This document shows, one piece after another, positions 1 through 6,716 of a stretch of 11,780 bases of DNA. Positions within the stretch are counted from its first letter, which is position 1, and each line of letters begins with the position of its first letter. The stretch covers positions 1 to 11,780 of the forward strand of contig JAQWUF010000107.1 in assembly GCA_029242295.1 (NCBI GenBank), written 5' to 3'. The notes under the pieces are model-generated. The model did not search any database. It saw nothing but the letters and a program-made list of their open reading frames with translations, and was not told where the DNA came from. The position numbers and the translations under genes were made by a program. Source of the DNA: UBA2040 sp002332715 (GTDB taxonomy: Bacteria > Bacteroidota > Bacteroidia > Flavobacteriales_D > Crocinitomicaceae).

Positions 1-41
1 AGGGCCTTACAAACCTGAGCATTACAGATACTAAGATTTAA
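1..41 (+). other. Possible 3' end of a rightward gene cut by the window edge
   Basis: Two plus-strand frames are open from the left edge. One stops with TAA at 32-34 and would end in GPYKPEHYRY; the other stops with TAA at 39-41 and would end in LTNLSITDTKI. The sequence does not say which is real. A rightward terminator hairpin at 56-84 is the reason to think a rightward transcript ends here. A perfect 16-bp palindrome, TAAGATTTAAATCTTA, covers 32-47. No function can be given. Confidence 0.25.
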
Positions 42-55
42 ATCTTATCATATAG

Positions 56-84
56 AAAAGGACTTCGATAGAGGTCCTTTTTTT
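56..84. terminator. Bidirectional rho-independent terminator
   Basis: The arms AAAAGGACTTC (56-66) and GAGGTCCTTTT (71-81) form an 11-bp stem with one G-U pair and a GATA loop. On the plus strand a run of T (78-84) follows, so it best ends a rightward gene entering from the left edge. It also touches the stop codon of the leftward J-domain gene (83-85). On that strand the run is only four T then C, so it is a weaker terminator in that direction. Confidence 0.75.
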
Positions 85-862
85 ATTTCACCAATTCCTC
101 ATAAGCCCGCTGAATCTCAATAAATTTCTCTTCCGCAATTTTTTGTTGAGACAGTGATGAGGTCGCAAAATTGTCTGGGTGGTGTATCTTGACGAGCTTG
201 CGATACGCTCTTTTTATTTCGCTAGCATCAGCATCTAGAGTAACGCCTAATATTTCGTGAGAATATTTATTTGGACGAGAGGACGAACGAGACTTTTCTT
301 TTTCTTGACTTTGTTGAAAGAAGGAAGCGTACATGGACATGATTCGAATTAAATTGCTCGCTTCGAGCTCCAATTCTTTGTTGATTTGTTTTAAAAAGTT
401 CAATTCGTTTTTGTTCAGTTTTCCTTCTATCATTGCTATTCCCGCTAAGAAATAGACGATTTGAGATCGACCACCTTCACTGGTAATGTGTTTTTTCATC
501 CAATGGGTAACTGTGGTCGTCTTGATGGGATGACGGAAGGAAAAAACGAGTGAATCGCTAAAGTTGTAATTGGCAAATTTGAAATACCGACTAAAATATT
601 TGTTGATGTATTGCACTTTTCCTTTGGAAGCTTTGTAATCTAAAATCATCATTTTCGCGCCGAGAGCGAGATAGGCCTCCAAAAAATTATCTTCATTCGG
701 TTTTAAATTCGGTGGAAAAATTCCCTTCCGCCATTGACTAGCGTGACGTGTTTTAAAAAAATAAAGAAAGATACCTCCAACAAAAGGAATGGAGAAAATT
801 AGAATGACCAACCAGTTCGGTAGTTCTTGAACTGAATTAAAGTTTAGAAGAAAAGAATTCAT
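83..862 (-). CDS. Membrane-anchored TerB-like/J-domain protein (DjlA-like)
   Basis: This 259-residue protein is probably a co-chaperone that recruits and stimulates DnaK at the inner face of the membrane. Residues about 17-36 form one hydrophobic segment, followed by a basic stretch (KTRHASQWRKG), which suggests a cytoplasmic C-terminus. Residues about 60-185 look like an alpha-helical TerB-type domain (FLAGIAMIEGKLNKNE). The C-terminal J domain starts near residue 199 (YSHEILGV) and has the diagnostic HPD triad at 228-230, then the helix ending RAYEELVK. J domain after a membrane anchor and TerB domain is the DjlA layout, but this is shorter than E. coli DjlA and similarity outside the J domain is weak, so I give no symbol. 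It stands alone, divergent from the glycosyltransferase gene, and starts with ATG. No convincing promoter was found upstream. J-domain identity is secure; the TerB assignment is likely; clients are unknown. Confidence 0.88.
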   Translation of the reverse strand: MNSFLLNFNSVQELPNWLVILIFSIPFVGGIFLYFFKTRHASQWRKGIFPPNLKPNEDNFLEAYLALGAKMMILDYKASKGKVQYINKYFSRYFKFANYNFSDSLVFSFRHPIKTTTVTHWMKKHITSEGGRSQIVYFLAGIAMIEGKLNKNELNFLKQINKELELEASNLIRIMSMYASFFQQSQEKEKSRSSSRPNKYSHEILGVTLDADASEIKRAYRKLVKIHHPDNFATSSLSQQKIAEEKFIEIQRAYEELVK

Positions 863-943
863 ACGCTTCTAAAAGTATATAAAATCATTAAGGTCTTTGT
901 TTTTCATTTCAACATTTCCAGACCTATATCTCCTTTCTTTTCG

Positions 944-951
944 TAATTTTG
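944..951 (+). promoter_or_regulatory. Bacteroidota -7 element for the glycosyltransferase gene
   Basis: TAATTTTG matches the Bacteroidota -7 consensus TAnnTTTG exactly. It lies 20 bases before the ATG at 972, predicting a leader of roughly 15 nt. No good TTTG -33 box is seen 19-21 nt upstream, so the promoter is incomplete or weak. Its position argues against the longer TTG start at 897, which would put the promoter inside the coding region. Confidence 0.5.
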
Positions 952-971
952 CATGCAGGATCAAAGATTAT

Positions 972-2450
972 ATGCTCAAGTACCTCAATTTATCTTCTTT
1001 TCGACAAATTATTTTCGCAGGTCTCATTGTCCGTATAATTGCGGCCATATTTTCGGAAGGATATGGTATGCACGATGATCATTTTTTAGTCATTGAAGCT
1101 GCTGGATCTTGGGCAGATGGATTTGATTACAACGGCTGGTTACCTTGGTCAGAAGGAAGTCGTGGCAATCCAGAAGGGCATAGTTTTACTTATGTCGGTT
1201 TAAATTACTTTTTCTTTGCCACTCTGAAGTTTTTTGGGGTTGTAAATCCTATTATTCAAATGTTCTTGAATCGACTATTACACGCATTTGTATCCATATT
1301 TGTCGTCTATTTCGGTATTAAAATTACGGAGCGAATATCGAATCGAAAGAATGCAGTCACAGTAGGATGGATTCTCGCTTTGCTATGGATTATGCCTATT
1401 TTATCAGTTAGAAACTTAGTTGAAACTGCAGCAGCCCCTATTTTATTGTGGGGAGTCTGGTTGGCGATTCGTGAAAAAACGAAATACGATCTGCTTTACG
1501 CTGGACTAGTCATGGGCTTAGCCGTGAGTTTTCGATACCAAATTGGTGTCTTTGCGATAGGTATGGCGGCGTATTATTTGATCAGATGGCAATGGAAGAT
1601 TTTAGTGCCATTCTGCGCTGGTGTCCTCATTACCTTTGTGATAACCCAAGGATTGGTAGATTACCTCATTTGGGGTTACCCATTTGCAGAAATGCACGGT
1701 TATGTCGTTTACAACATGAATGAAGGTACAGACTATATGCCCAATACCAATTACCTCATGTATTTCTATGTGTTGTTTGGCGTATTATTCTTTCCGCTGG
1801 GACTTTTTGCCTTGGTCGGTTTCGCTAAAAGCTATAAAACGCAACTTTTACTTTTCATTCCAACTGCCGTCTTTTTGCTTTTTCATACACTTTATCCCAA
1901 TCGACAAGAGCGTTTCGTTCTTACGATATTGCCTTTTGTCATTATCCTGGCCATTATTGGAATTAATTTGTTGCGAACAAAAGAATGGGCGAATAAAACG
2001 TGGAATTTTTCCTGGAAAACTTTCTGGGTCTTGAATATTCCTTTGTTGCTTTTCCTTATATTCTCCTCAACGAAAATATCAAGGGTCGAAGCAATGTATT
2101 CACTCTACGAAAATGGTCACGAGAAAGAAAATATTTTGTTGGAAGCATCTGGCGAAGAAGAAACCCCCTTGATGCCGAAGTTCTATTCTAAAAGTTGGTA
2201 CTCGAATTTTGTACCCAGAGAAAACCCAACCGATACCATTACAATTGTGAAAGGATATCATTTCGATTACATTTTCTTTTTTGGTGAAGATGATTTAGAC
2301 AAACGATTGGCTGAATGCAAGCAACAATACCCCAAAATGACTTTGTTGAAGAAATGTGAACCGAGCCCTATCGATCAGCTTCTGCGTTGGATGAATCCCC
2401 GCAATTCCAATGAGTACATAGAAGTTTGGGAAACGAATTTGAGGTGGTAA
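972..2450 (+). CDS. Polytopic GT-C glycosyltransferase, GT22 (Alg9/PIG-B)-like
   Basis: This 492-residue integral membrane protein is probably a transferase that moves a sugar from a polyprenyl-phosphate donor to an envelope glycan or lipid. About ten hydrophobic segments follow an N-terminal one at residues 12-28. The first extracytoplasmic loop carries GMHDDHF (aspartates 35 and 36), where GT-C enzymes keep their catalytic acid. DYLIWGYPF (230-238) and YPNRQERF (308-315) resemble the D-x-x-x-Y/W-G and H-K-E-x-R-F motifs of GT22 mannosyltransferases, with His-Lys replaced by Asn-Arg-Gln. A soluble domain of about 120 residues ends the protein. The frame stays open to a TTG at 897 (517 residues), but the -7 element at 944-951 favours this ATG, and the first hydrophobic segment follows it closely. 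It is a single-gene unit ending at a hairpin. GT-C membership is well supported; the GT22 assignment and sugar are inference. Confidence 0.82.
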   Translation: MLKYLNLSSFRQIIFAGLIVRIIAAIFSEGYGMHDDHFLVIEAAGSWADGFDYNGWLPWSEGSRGNPEGHSFTYVGLNYFFFATLKFFGVVNPIIQMFLNRLLHAFVSIFVVYFGIKITERISNRKNAVTVGWILALLWIMPILSVRNLVETAAAPILLWGVWLAIREKTKYDLLYAGLVMGLAVSFRYQIGVFAIGMAAYYLIRWQWKILVPFCAGVLITFVITQGLVDYLIWGYPFAEMHGYVVYNMNEGTDYMPNTNYLMYFYVLFGVLFFPLGLFALVGFAKSYKTQLLLFIPTAVFLLFHTLYPNRQERFVLTILPFVIILAIIGINLLRTKEWANKTWNFSWKTFWVLNIPLLLFLIFSSTKISRVEAMYSLYENGHEKENILLEASGEEETPLMPKFYSKSWYSNFVPRENPTDTITIVKGYHFDYIFFFGEDDLDKRLAECKQQYPKMTLLKKCEPSPIDQLLRWMNPRNSNEYIEVWETNLRW

Positions 2451-2483
2451 AAAAATCCCTCAAAACCGAAGTGCTGAGGGATT
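2449..2483. terminator. Bidirectional terminator between convergent genes
   Basis: AATCCCTCA (2454-2462) and TGAGGGATT (2475-2483) form a perfect 9-bp stem with a 12-nt loop. On the minus strand the stem runs into seven T (2455-2449), so it is a good terminator for groES-groEL, although it lies about 150 nt past the groEL stop. On the plus strand it begins 3 nt after the glycosyltransferase stop but has only a weak T-rich tail. It probably serves both genes. Confidence 0.75.
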
Positions 2484-2598
2484 CTATATATTGTCGTTCT
2501 TCACATCCGCATAGCGGCAGCTCCGAAACGGAAATAGCGCCAACAAGAGTTGGACACTAAGACCTTTGAGATTGATGATTATCTGATTAGAGGATTAA

Positions 2599-2634
2599 AA
2601 TCCGTTATCCGTCAATCCGAAATCCACCAATCCG
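2599..2634. repeat. Short degenerate tandem ATCC(G) repeat after groEL
   Basis: Five ATCC cores, four of them ATCCG, recur every 7-8 bases: AATCCG at 2599, ATCCG at 2607, AATCCG at 2614, AATCCA at 2621 and AATCCG at 2629. The last ends 1 base before the groEL stop codon. The stretch from 2484 to 2598 holds no gene; it contains a more GC-rich patch (about 2505-2555) with small inverted repeats such as TCCG-AAA-CGGA and CCAAC/GTTGG. Function is unknown; a dispersed intergenic repeat is possible. Confidence 0.5.
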
Positions 2635-2635
2635 T

Positions 2636-4273
2636 TTACATCATTCCAGGCATTCCACCACCCATGCCACCAGCGTGACTATGTGCGCTTTCATCTTCTG
2701 GTTCATCAGCAATAACGCACTCTGTCGTTAACAACATCGAAGCAATAGAAGCAGCATTTTCAATAGCGATTCTCGTTACTTTCGTTGGATCAATAACTCC
2801 CGCTTTGTACAAGCCTTCAAACTTCTCAGTTCTCGCGTTGAATCCGTAATCACCTTTTCCTTCTTTTACTTTCTGAACGATGATAGCACCTTCTTCACCT
2901 GCATTTGCGATGATTTGACGCAATGGCTCCTCAACTGCACGACGTACGATTTGGATGCCTGTATCTTCATCCTCATTCAATCCTTTCAATTTGTCTAATG
3001 AAGGAATAGCTCTAATCAAGGCAACTCCACCACCAGGAACAATTCCTTCCTGAACAGCAGCTCGCGTTGCAGCTAATGCATCGTCAACACGGTCTTTTTT
3101 CTCTTTCATTTCGACCTCTGTCGCAGCGCCAACATAAAGAACAGCAACGCCTCCGGCCAATTTAGCCAAACGCTCTTGCAATTTCTCTTTGTCGTAATCA
3201 GAAGTTGTGTTTTCCAATTGCGCTTTGATTTGATTTACACGTCCTGCGATATCTGCTTTCTTTCCAGCACCGTTGATGATAGTCGTGTTTTCCTTGTCGA
3301 TATCCACTTTAACAGCTGTTCCCAACATGTCCATCGTTGTGTTTTCCAATGTCATTCCTCTTTCTTCAGAAATAACTTGACCACCTGTCAAAATTGCGAT
3401 GTCTTCCAACATGGCTTTTCTTCTGTCACCGAATCCTGGAGCTTTAACAGCAGCCACTTTCAGTGAACCTCTAATTCTATTTACAACCAAAGTTGCCAAT
3501 GCTTCACCATCCAAATCTTCAGCGATAATCAACAAAGATTTTCCAGCTTGTGCAACAGGTTCCAAAACAGGAAGTAATTCCTTCATATTCGAGATTTTCT
3601 TGTCGTAAATCAAGATCAAAGGATTCTCCATTTCGGTGATCATCTTCTCCGTATTCGTTACGAAGTATGGAGATAAATAACCTCTGTCGAATTGCATTCC
3701 TTCCACAGTTTTTACATCTGTTTCCGTTCCTTTTGCTTCTTCAACTGTGATTACGCCGTCATTTCCAACCACTTTCATCGCTTGAGCAATCAACGCTCCG
3801 ATAGTCTCGTCGTTATTCGCTGAAATAGAAGCAATTTGTTTGATTTTCTTGTTGTCTGAACCTACTTCGCTCGATTGCTCACGCAAAGAATTTACGGCTT
3901 CGATAACTGCTTTGTCGATGCCACGTTTTAAATCCATTGGATTCGCTCCTGCGGCTACATTTTTCATTCCAGCTCCAATAATTGCTTGTGCAAGTACGGT
4001 TGCAGTTGTCGTTCCGTCACCAGCGATATCAGCTGTTTTCGAAGCTACTTCTTTCACCATTTGAGCACCCATGTTCTCAATCGGATCTTTCAATTCTATT
4101 TCTTTCGCTACTGTTACACCATCTTTTGTGATGTTTGGAGCGCCAAATTTCTTTCCGATAACAACGTTACGTCCTTTTGGTCCAAGTGTCACTTTCACGG
4201 CGTTTGCCAATGCATCAACACCTCTTTTTAATTTCTCTCTCGCTTCTACGTCGAATAATATTTCTTTTGCCAT
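2636..4273 (-). CDS. groEL: 60-kDa chaperonin GroEL
   Basis: At 545 residues this is full length for GroEL, the ATP-driven double-ring chaperonin that folds cytosolic proteins in a chamber capped by GroES. The N-terminus MAKEILFDVEAREKL and the phosphate-binding LGPKGRNVV (30-38) are typical. GDGTTT at 85-90 contains the nucleotide-binding aspartate (Asp86, equivalent to E. coli Asp87). The equatorial motif GIVPGGG is intact in the C-terminal third, and the tail ends in GGMGGGMPGMM, the flexible Gly-Met repeat inside the cavity. No frameshift or missing motif is seen. It lies 20 nt after groES in the same direction and shares its transcript; the AT-rich gap has no Shine-Dalgarno sequence. Transcription probably stops at 2449-2483. 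Confidence 0.99.
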   Translation of the reverse strand: MAKEILFDVEAREKLKRGVDALANAVKVTLGPKGRNVVIGKKFGAPNITKDGVTVAKEIELKDPIENMGAQMVKEVASKTADIAGDGTTTATVLAQAIIGAGMKNVAAGANPMDLKRGIDKAVIEAVNSLREQSSEVGSDNKKIKQIASISANNDETIGALIAQAMKVVGNDGVITVEEAKGTETDVKTVEGMQFDRGYLSPYFVTNTEKMITEMENPLILIYDKKISNMKELLPVLEPVAQAGKSLLIIAEDLDGEALATLVVNRIRGSLKVAAVKAPGFGDRRKAMLEDIAILTGGQVISEERGMTLENTTMDMLGTAVKVDIDKENTTIINGAGKKADIAGRVNQIKAQLENTTSDYDKEKLQERLAKLAGGVAVLYVGAATEVEMKEKKDRVDDALAATRAAVQEGIVPGGGVALIRAIPSLDKLKGLNEDEDTGIQIVRRAVEEPLRQIIANAGEEGAIIVQKVKEGKGDYGFNARTEKFEGLYKAGVIDPTKVTRIAIENAASIASMLLTTECVIADEPEDESAHSHAGGMGGGMPGMM

Positions 4274-4293
4274 TTTTTATGTTTTTAACGTGA

Positions 4294-4569
4294 TTAAAGT
4301 ATCCCGTATATGTCTGATTCTCTCATGATGAGGTAATCTTTTCCTTCTAATTTTATTTCAGTTCCTGAATACTGTCCGTACAAGACCAAATCACCTTTTT
4401 TTACGGTAACAGGTTCATCCACTTTTCCAGGTCCAACTGCGATTACTTTTCCTTGCAAAGGCTTTTCCTTCGCGGTATCAGGAATAATAATACCACTCGC
4501 TGTTTTTTGTTCTGCCGGCGCTGCTTCGATAAGAACGCGATCGGCCAATGGTTTAAATTTTACTGACAT
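4294..4569 (-). CDS. groES: 10-kDa co-chaperonin GroES
   Basis: This 91-residue protein is the heptameric lid that closes the GroEL folding chamber. It begins MSVKFKPLADRVLIE, has the mobile GroEL-binding loop around residues 18-33 (QKTASGIIIPDTAKEK), then the beta-barrel signature GKVIAVGPGK and the C-terminal strand YLIMRESDIYGIL. Length is normal for the family. It is the first gene of the groES-groEL unit and is separated from secG by 157 nt containing a strong terminator, so it must have its own promoter. No TAnnTTTG match is seen in 4570-4670 on the minus strand. Confidence 0.98.
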   Translation of the reverse strand: MSVKFKPLADRVLIEAAPAEQKTASGIIIPDTAKEKPLQGKVIAVGPGKVDEPVTVKKGDLVLYGQYSGTEIKLEGKDYLIMRESDIYGIL

Positions 4570-4608
4570 ATTTTTATAATTTGAGTTTTGTTTTGTACAT
4601 TTTCTATT

Positions 4609-4625
4609 GCCCTAATATTGTGCCA
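4609..4625 (-). promoter_or_regulatory. Possible groESL promoter element, sigma-54-like -24 box
   Basis: Reading leftward, TGGCAC (4625-4620) matches the -24 half of the sigma-54 consensus TGGCAC-N5-TTGC. At the correct spacing the -12 half is TAGG rather than TTGC; a GGC occurs two bases further on. It lies about 40-55 bases before the groES ATG, a plausible place for a promoter. The poor -12 half keeps this tentative. It is recorded because no housekeeping promoter is visible and a sigma-54 activator gene lies in the neighbouring block. Confidence 0.25.
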
Positions 4626-4671
4626 TTCAATGAATTCAGACAGAATTTCACCCTTAAAAAGTTTAGAGCAT

Positions 4672-4705
4672 AAAAAATGTCAGTATGAGTGACATACTGA
4701 CATTT
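4672..4705 (-). terminator. Rho-independent terminator after secG
   Basis: AAATGTCAGTATG (4675-4687) and CATACTGACATTT (4693-4705) form a perfect 13-bp stem with a 5-nt loop. On the minus strand the stem ends in a run of six T (4677-4672). It begins about 20 nt after the secG stop, so it ends the miaB-to-secG transcript and isolates groES. The plus-strand side has no comparable T run. Confidence 0.88.
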
Positions 4706-4726
4706 AAATTTCTTTGAAGAAGTTTC

Positions 4727-5032
4727 CTATTGACCTCCTTCTGGAGCTGCAGGTTGTCCTGGTTGTCCTGGTTGTTCTGTTTGAGTTGATTGTTCCACTT
4801 CAATCACTTCAGGCTTGTTTCTCAGTGTCAACAGAATACTGAATAACATAATCACAGACGCCAAAGTCCATGTTCCCTTAACGATAAAGTCGTTTGTTTT
4901 TTGAACACCACCCAATTGTTGAGCTGATCCAAAATCACTACTCAATCCTCCTCCTTTTGGATTCTGAACGAAAACGAGGAAAGTAAGCAAGATACTTGCT
5001 AGGATGATGATGATTTGAAATAAAATATCCAT
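4727..5032 (-). CDS. secG: Protein translocase subunit SecG
   Basis: This 101-residue protein is the small accessory subunit of the SecYEG channel and assists SecA-driven export across the inner membrane. Two membrane segments (about 3-22 and 53-70) flank the conserved loop FVQNPKGGGLSSDFGS, the SecG signature. The C-terminal 25 residues are polar, rich in Gln, Pro, Gly and Glu (TEQPGQPGQP); three in-frame copies of a 9-base unit at 4752-4778 encode the EQP/GQP repeats. Such variable tails are common in the phylum. The gene starts 7 nt after the TPR gene stop and is the last of the block, followed by a terminator. Confidence 0.96.
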   Translation of the reverse strand: MDILFQIIIILASILLTFLVFVQNPKGGGLSSDFGSAQQLGGVQKTNDFIVKGTWTLASVIMLFSILLTLRNKPEVIEVEQSTQTEQPGQPGQPAAPEGGQ

Positions 5033-5039
5033 GACTTAA

Positions 5040-6716
5040 TTATTTGTTTTTCTTTAATTTCTTAATTTGGTTTGCAAAGAAACCCTTTTTTTCTGGATTA
5101 AGCAACATTAATTGTTGATAGCATTCAATTGCTTTTGAAAAACTTCCTTGCGCTACATATATTTCCGCCAAGGTCTCACTTACAGGCATTTCTTTTTCAC
5201 TCAAACTTGCCTTTGCAATTTTAGATACTTTGAAGAATTCAGCTGCTTTTCTCTCTGGCGCTTCAGTCTTCGAAATACGTGTTATTTTGGGATCTTCCTG
5301 AATGAATTTATCTAAAATTTCGTTGGCTCTTTGTTTAACTTGATACTCCTGAGAGTGGGTTGTAGCACTCACTTTTAACCAATCCAAGAAAGAGCGTTTT
5401 TCGTTGGCCAGTTTTTGCTCGAAACCACTAACAATTTCAGATGATTCTTCCGAATTTATTTTTTGTTCGTCTTCTGTAATTTCGTTTTCCTCTAAAGTTA
5501 AATGGTAACTTTCCGCTAAAGCGTGAGAAGTCATTTCATCGAGCTCGGGAACTTCGCTTTTTTCTATTATATCCAAAGAAATTTCTTTGTCAAATTCAGA
5601 CGGTTGTGTTTGATCAATTTCGATAGATTCTATTGCTCTTTCTTCAAATAAATCAGCCGTCGGGTCAAAGAAGGAAAGCGGTTGAATCCCTTTCGCTTCT
5701 ATTTCGTCTTCCGCAATAGGTTCAACTTCTGGCTCAGGTTCAACTTCTGATTCAGATGGAACTTCGGTTTCAATATTTACGGGCAGTTCATGAATTTCTG
5801 GTTCGATGAATTCAGTTTCAATGATTTCTTCTGAAATAATTGTATCCGTTTCTAGTTCAAGCTTTTCAACACTTAGTTCTTCGAGATTTTTGAAGGTTAA
5901 CAGTTCAGGAATTTCTTCTTCCATGGAAACTTCTGGAAATACTTCGCTTTCTTCAATTTCTGTAATTGATTCGATTCCTACAACTCCTTCAACTCCTTCA
6001 ACTCCTTCAAATTCTGCAACTTCGGTAACTTTTTCTTCAATCTCAATATTTGGTTCTTCGGAAATAATAACAGGAATTATGGTCTCTGGAATTTCGTCAA
6101 AATCAATCGGATTTATTTCGTCATCATCAAAATGAACTTGAACAGGTTCAAACGACATTTCTTGCACTTCGAAGGTTGCAAAATCGGAATTATCCGTTGT
6201 TAATTCCATTTCCGCTCTTTCAATTTCGGGAGTATTGGCAACTTCTTTTACTATTTCCACTTCTTTTTCAGCAAGTTCTTTTTCAACTGGAATTAGTTCA
6301 ATTTCTCGCTCAGCTGAAATTTCAAAAACTTCTTCTTTGATTTCTATTTCCTGGATTCGTTTTGGAACAATTTCTTCAACAGGAATAATCGGTACAATTA
6401 TTTCTTCGGCTACCATTTCAGCAACAGGAGTGGGCGTTTCAAGAGGTATAATTGGAGTTTCAATAGACGTTTCTGCGATTTGTTCGCCTGAATTAATCAA
6501 TTGGTACAAATGTGCTCTGTCACTGATCCGAAAAGCATGTTGATTGAGTGCCTCTTCAAAATTCATCGATTTGGTTTTGCCCAGGGTTTGAAGGAGCAGA
6601 ATTGGAAAACTTTGAGCATACGGATACTTTTCAATCAGTTTTTCAATTTCTTGAATATCAGCAATTGTACAAAGTGATGGATTGGCAATTTTGTGCGCTA
6701 TATCTTCGACCGTCAT
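5040..6716 (-). CDS. Highly acidic protein with conserved N-domain and C-terminal TPR
   Basis: I do not recognise a function for this 558-residue protein. Residues 1-75 look folded and helical (ADIQEIEKLIEKYPYAQSF), and similar N-termini occur on Bacteroidota proteins of this locus. Residues about 80-430 are extremely rich in Glu alternating with Ile, Val, Pro and Ser, with few Lys or Arg, and are probably disordered. The C-terminal 118 residues (from about 441, RSFLDWLK) are folded; residues 514-556 match one TPR unit (ETLAEIYVAQGSFSKAIECYQQLMLLNP), and the end is very basic (KKLKKNK). There is no signal peptide or membrane segment, so it is likely cytoplasmic. The ATG at 6716 is chosen because it overlaps the lptE stop by one base (TAATG); a TTG two codons earlier is possible. 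A 9-base unit repeated three times at 5981-6007 encodes GVE. Its place between lptE and secG suggests an envelope or export role, but this is inference. Confidence 0.88.
   Translation of the reverse strand: MTVEDIAHKIANPSLCTIADIQEIEKLIEKYPYAQSFPILLLQTLGKTKSMNFEEALNQHAFRISDRAHLYQLINSGEQIAETSIETPIIPLETPTPVAEMVAEEIIVPIIPVEEIVPKRIQEIEIKEEVFEISAEREIELIPVEKELAEKEVEIVKEVANTPEIERAEMELTTDNSDFATFEVQEMSFEPVQVHFDDDEINPIDFDEIPETIIPVIISEEPNIEIEEKVTEVAEFEGVEGVEGVVGIESITEIEESEVFPEVSMEEEIPELLTFKNLEELSVEKLELETDTIISEEIIETEFIEPEIHELPVNIETEVPSESEVEPEPEVEPIAEDEIEAKGIQPLSFFDPTADLFEERAIESIEIDQTQPSEFDKEISLDIIEKSEVPELDEMTSHALAESYHLTLEENEITEDEQKINSEESSEIVSGFEQKLANEKRSFLDWLKVSATTHSQEYQVKQRANEILDKFIQEDPKITRISKTEAPERKAAEFFKVSKIAKASLSEKEMPVSETLAEIYVAQGSFSKAIECYQQLMLLNPEKKGFFANQIKKLKKNK
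5981..6007 (-). repeat. Three in-frame copies of a 9-bp unit
   Basis: CAACTCCTT occurs three times head to tail on the plus strand. On the coding strand each copy spells Gly-Val-Glu in the acidic linker of the TPR protein. It looks like recent slippage expansion in a part of the protein that tolerates length change. Confidence 0.8.

Noticed and set aside
870..877. TACTTTTA on the minus strand as a -7 element for the J-domain gene
   Set aside because: It ends in A instead of G, and no TTTG or TTG lies 19-21 nt upstream.
897..971. 25-codon N-terminal extension of the glycosyltransferase from a TTG
   Set aside because: An exact -7 promoter element sits inside it, and a well-placed ATG follows at 972.
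4675..4705. Hairpin with TGTCAG/CTGACA arms as a heat-shock operator for groES
   Set aside because: The 13-bp stem followed by T6 just after secG is explained fully as a terminator. A second role cannot be supported from this sequence alone.
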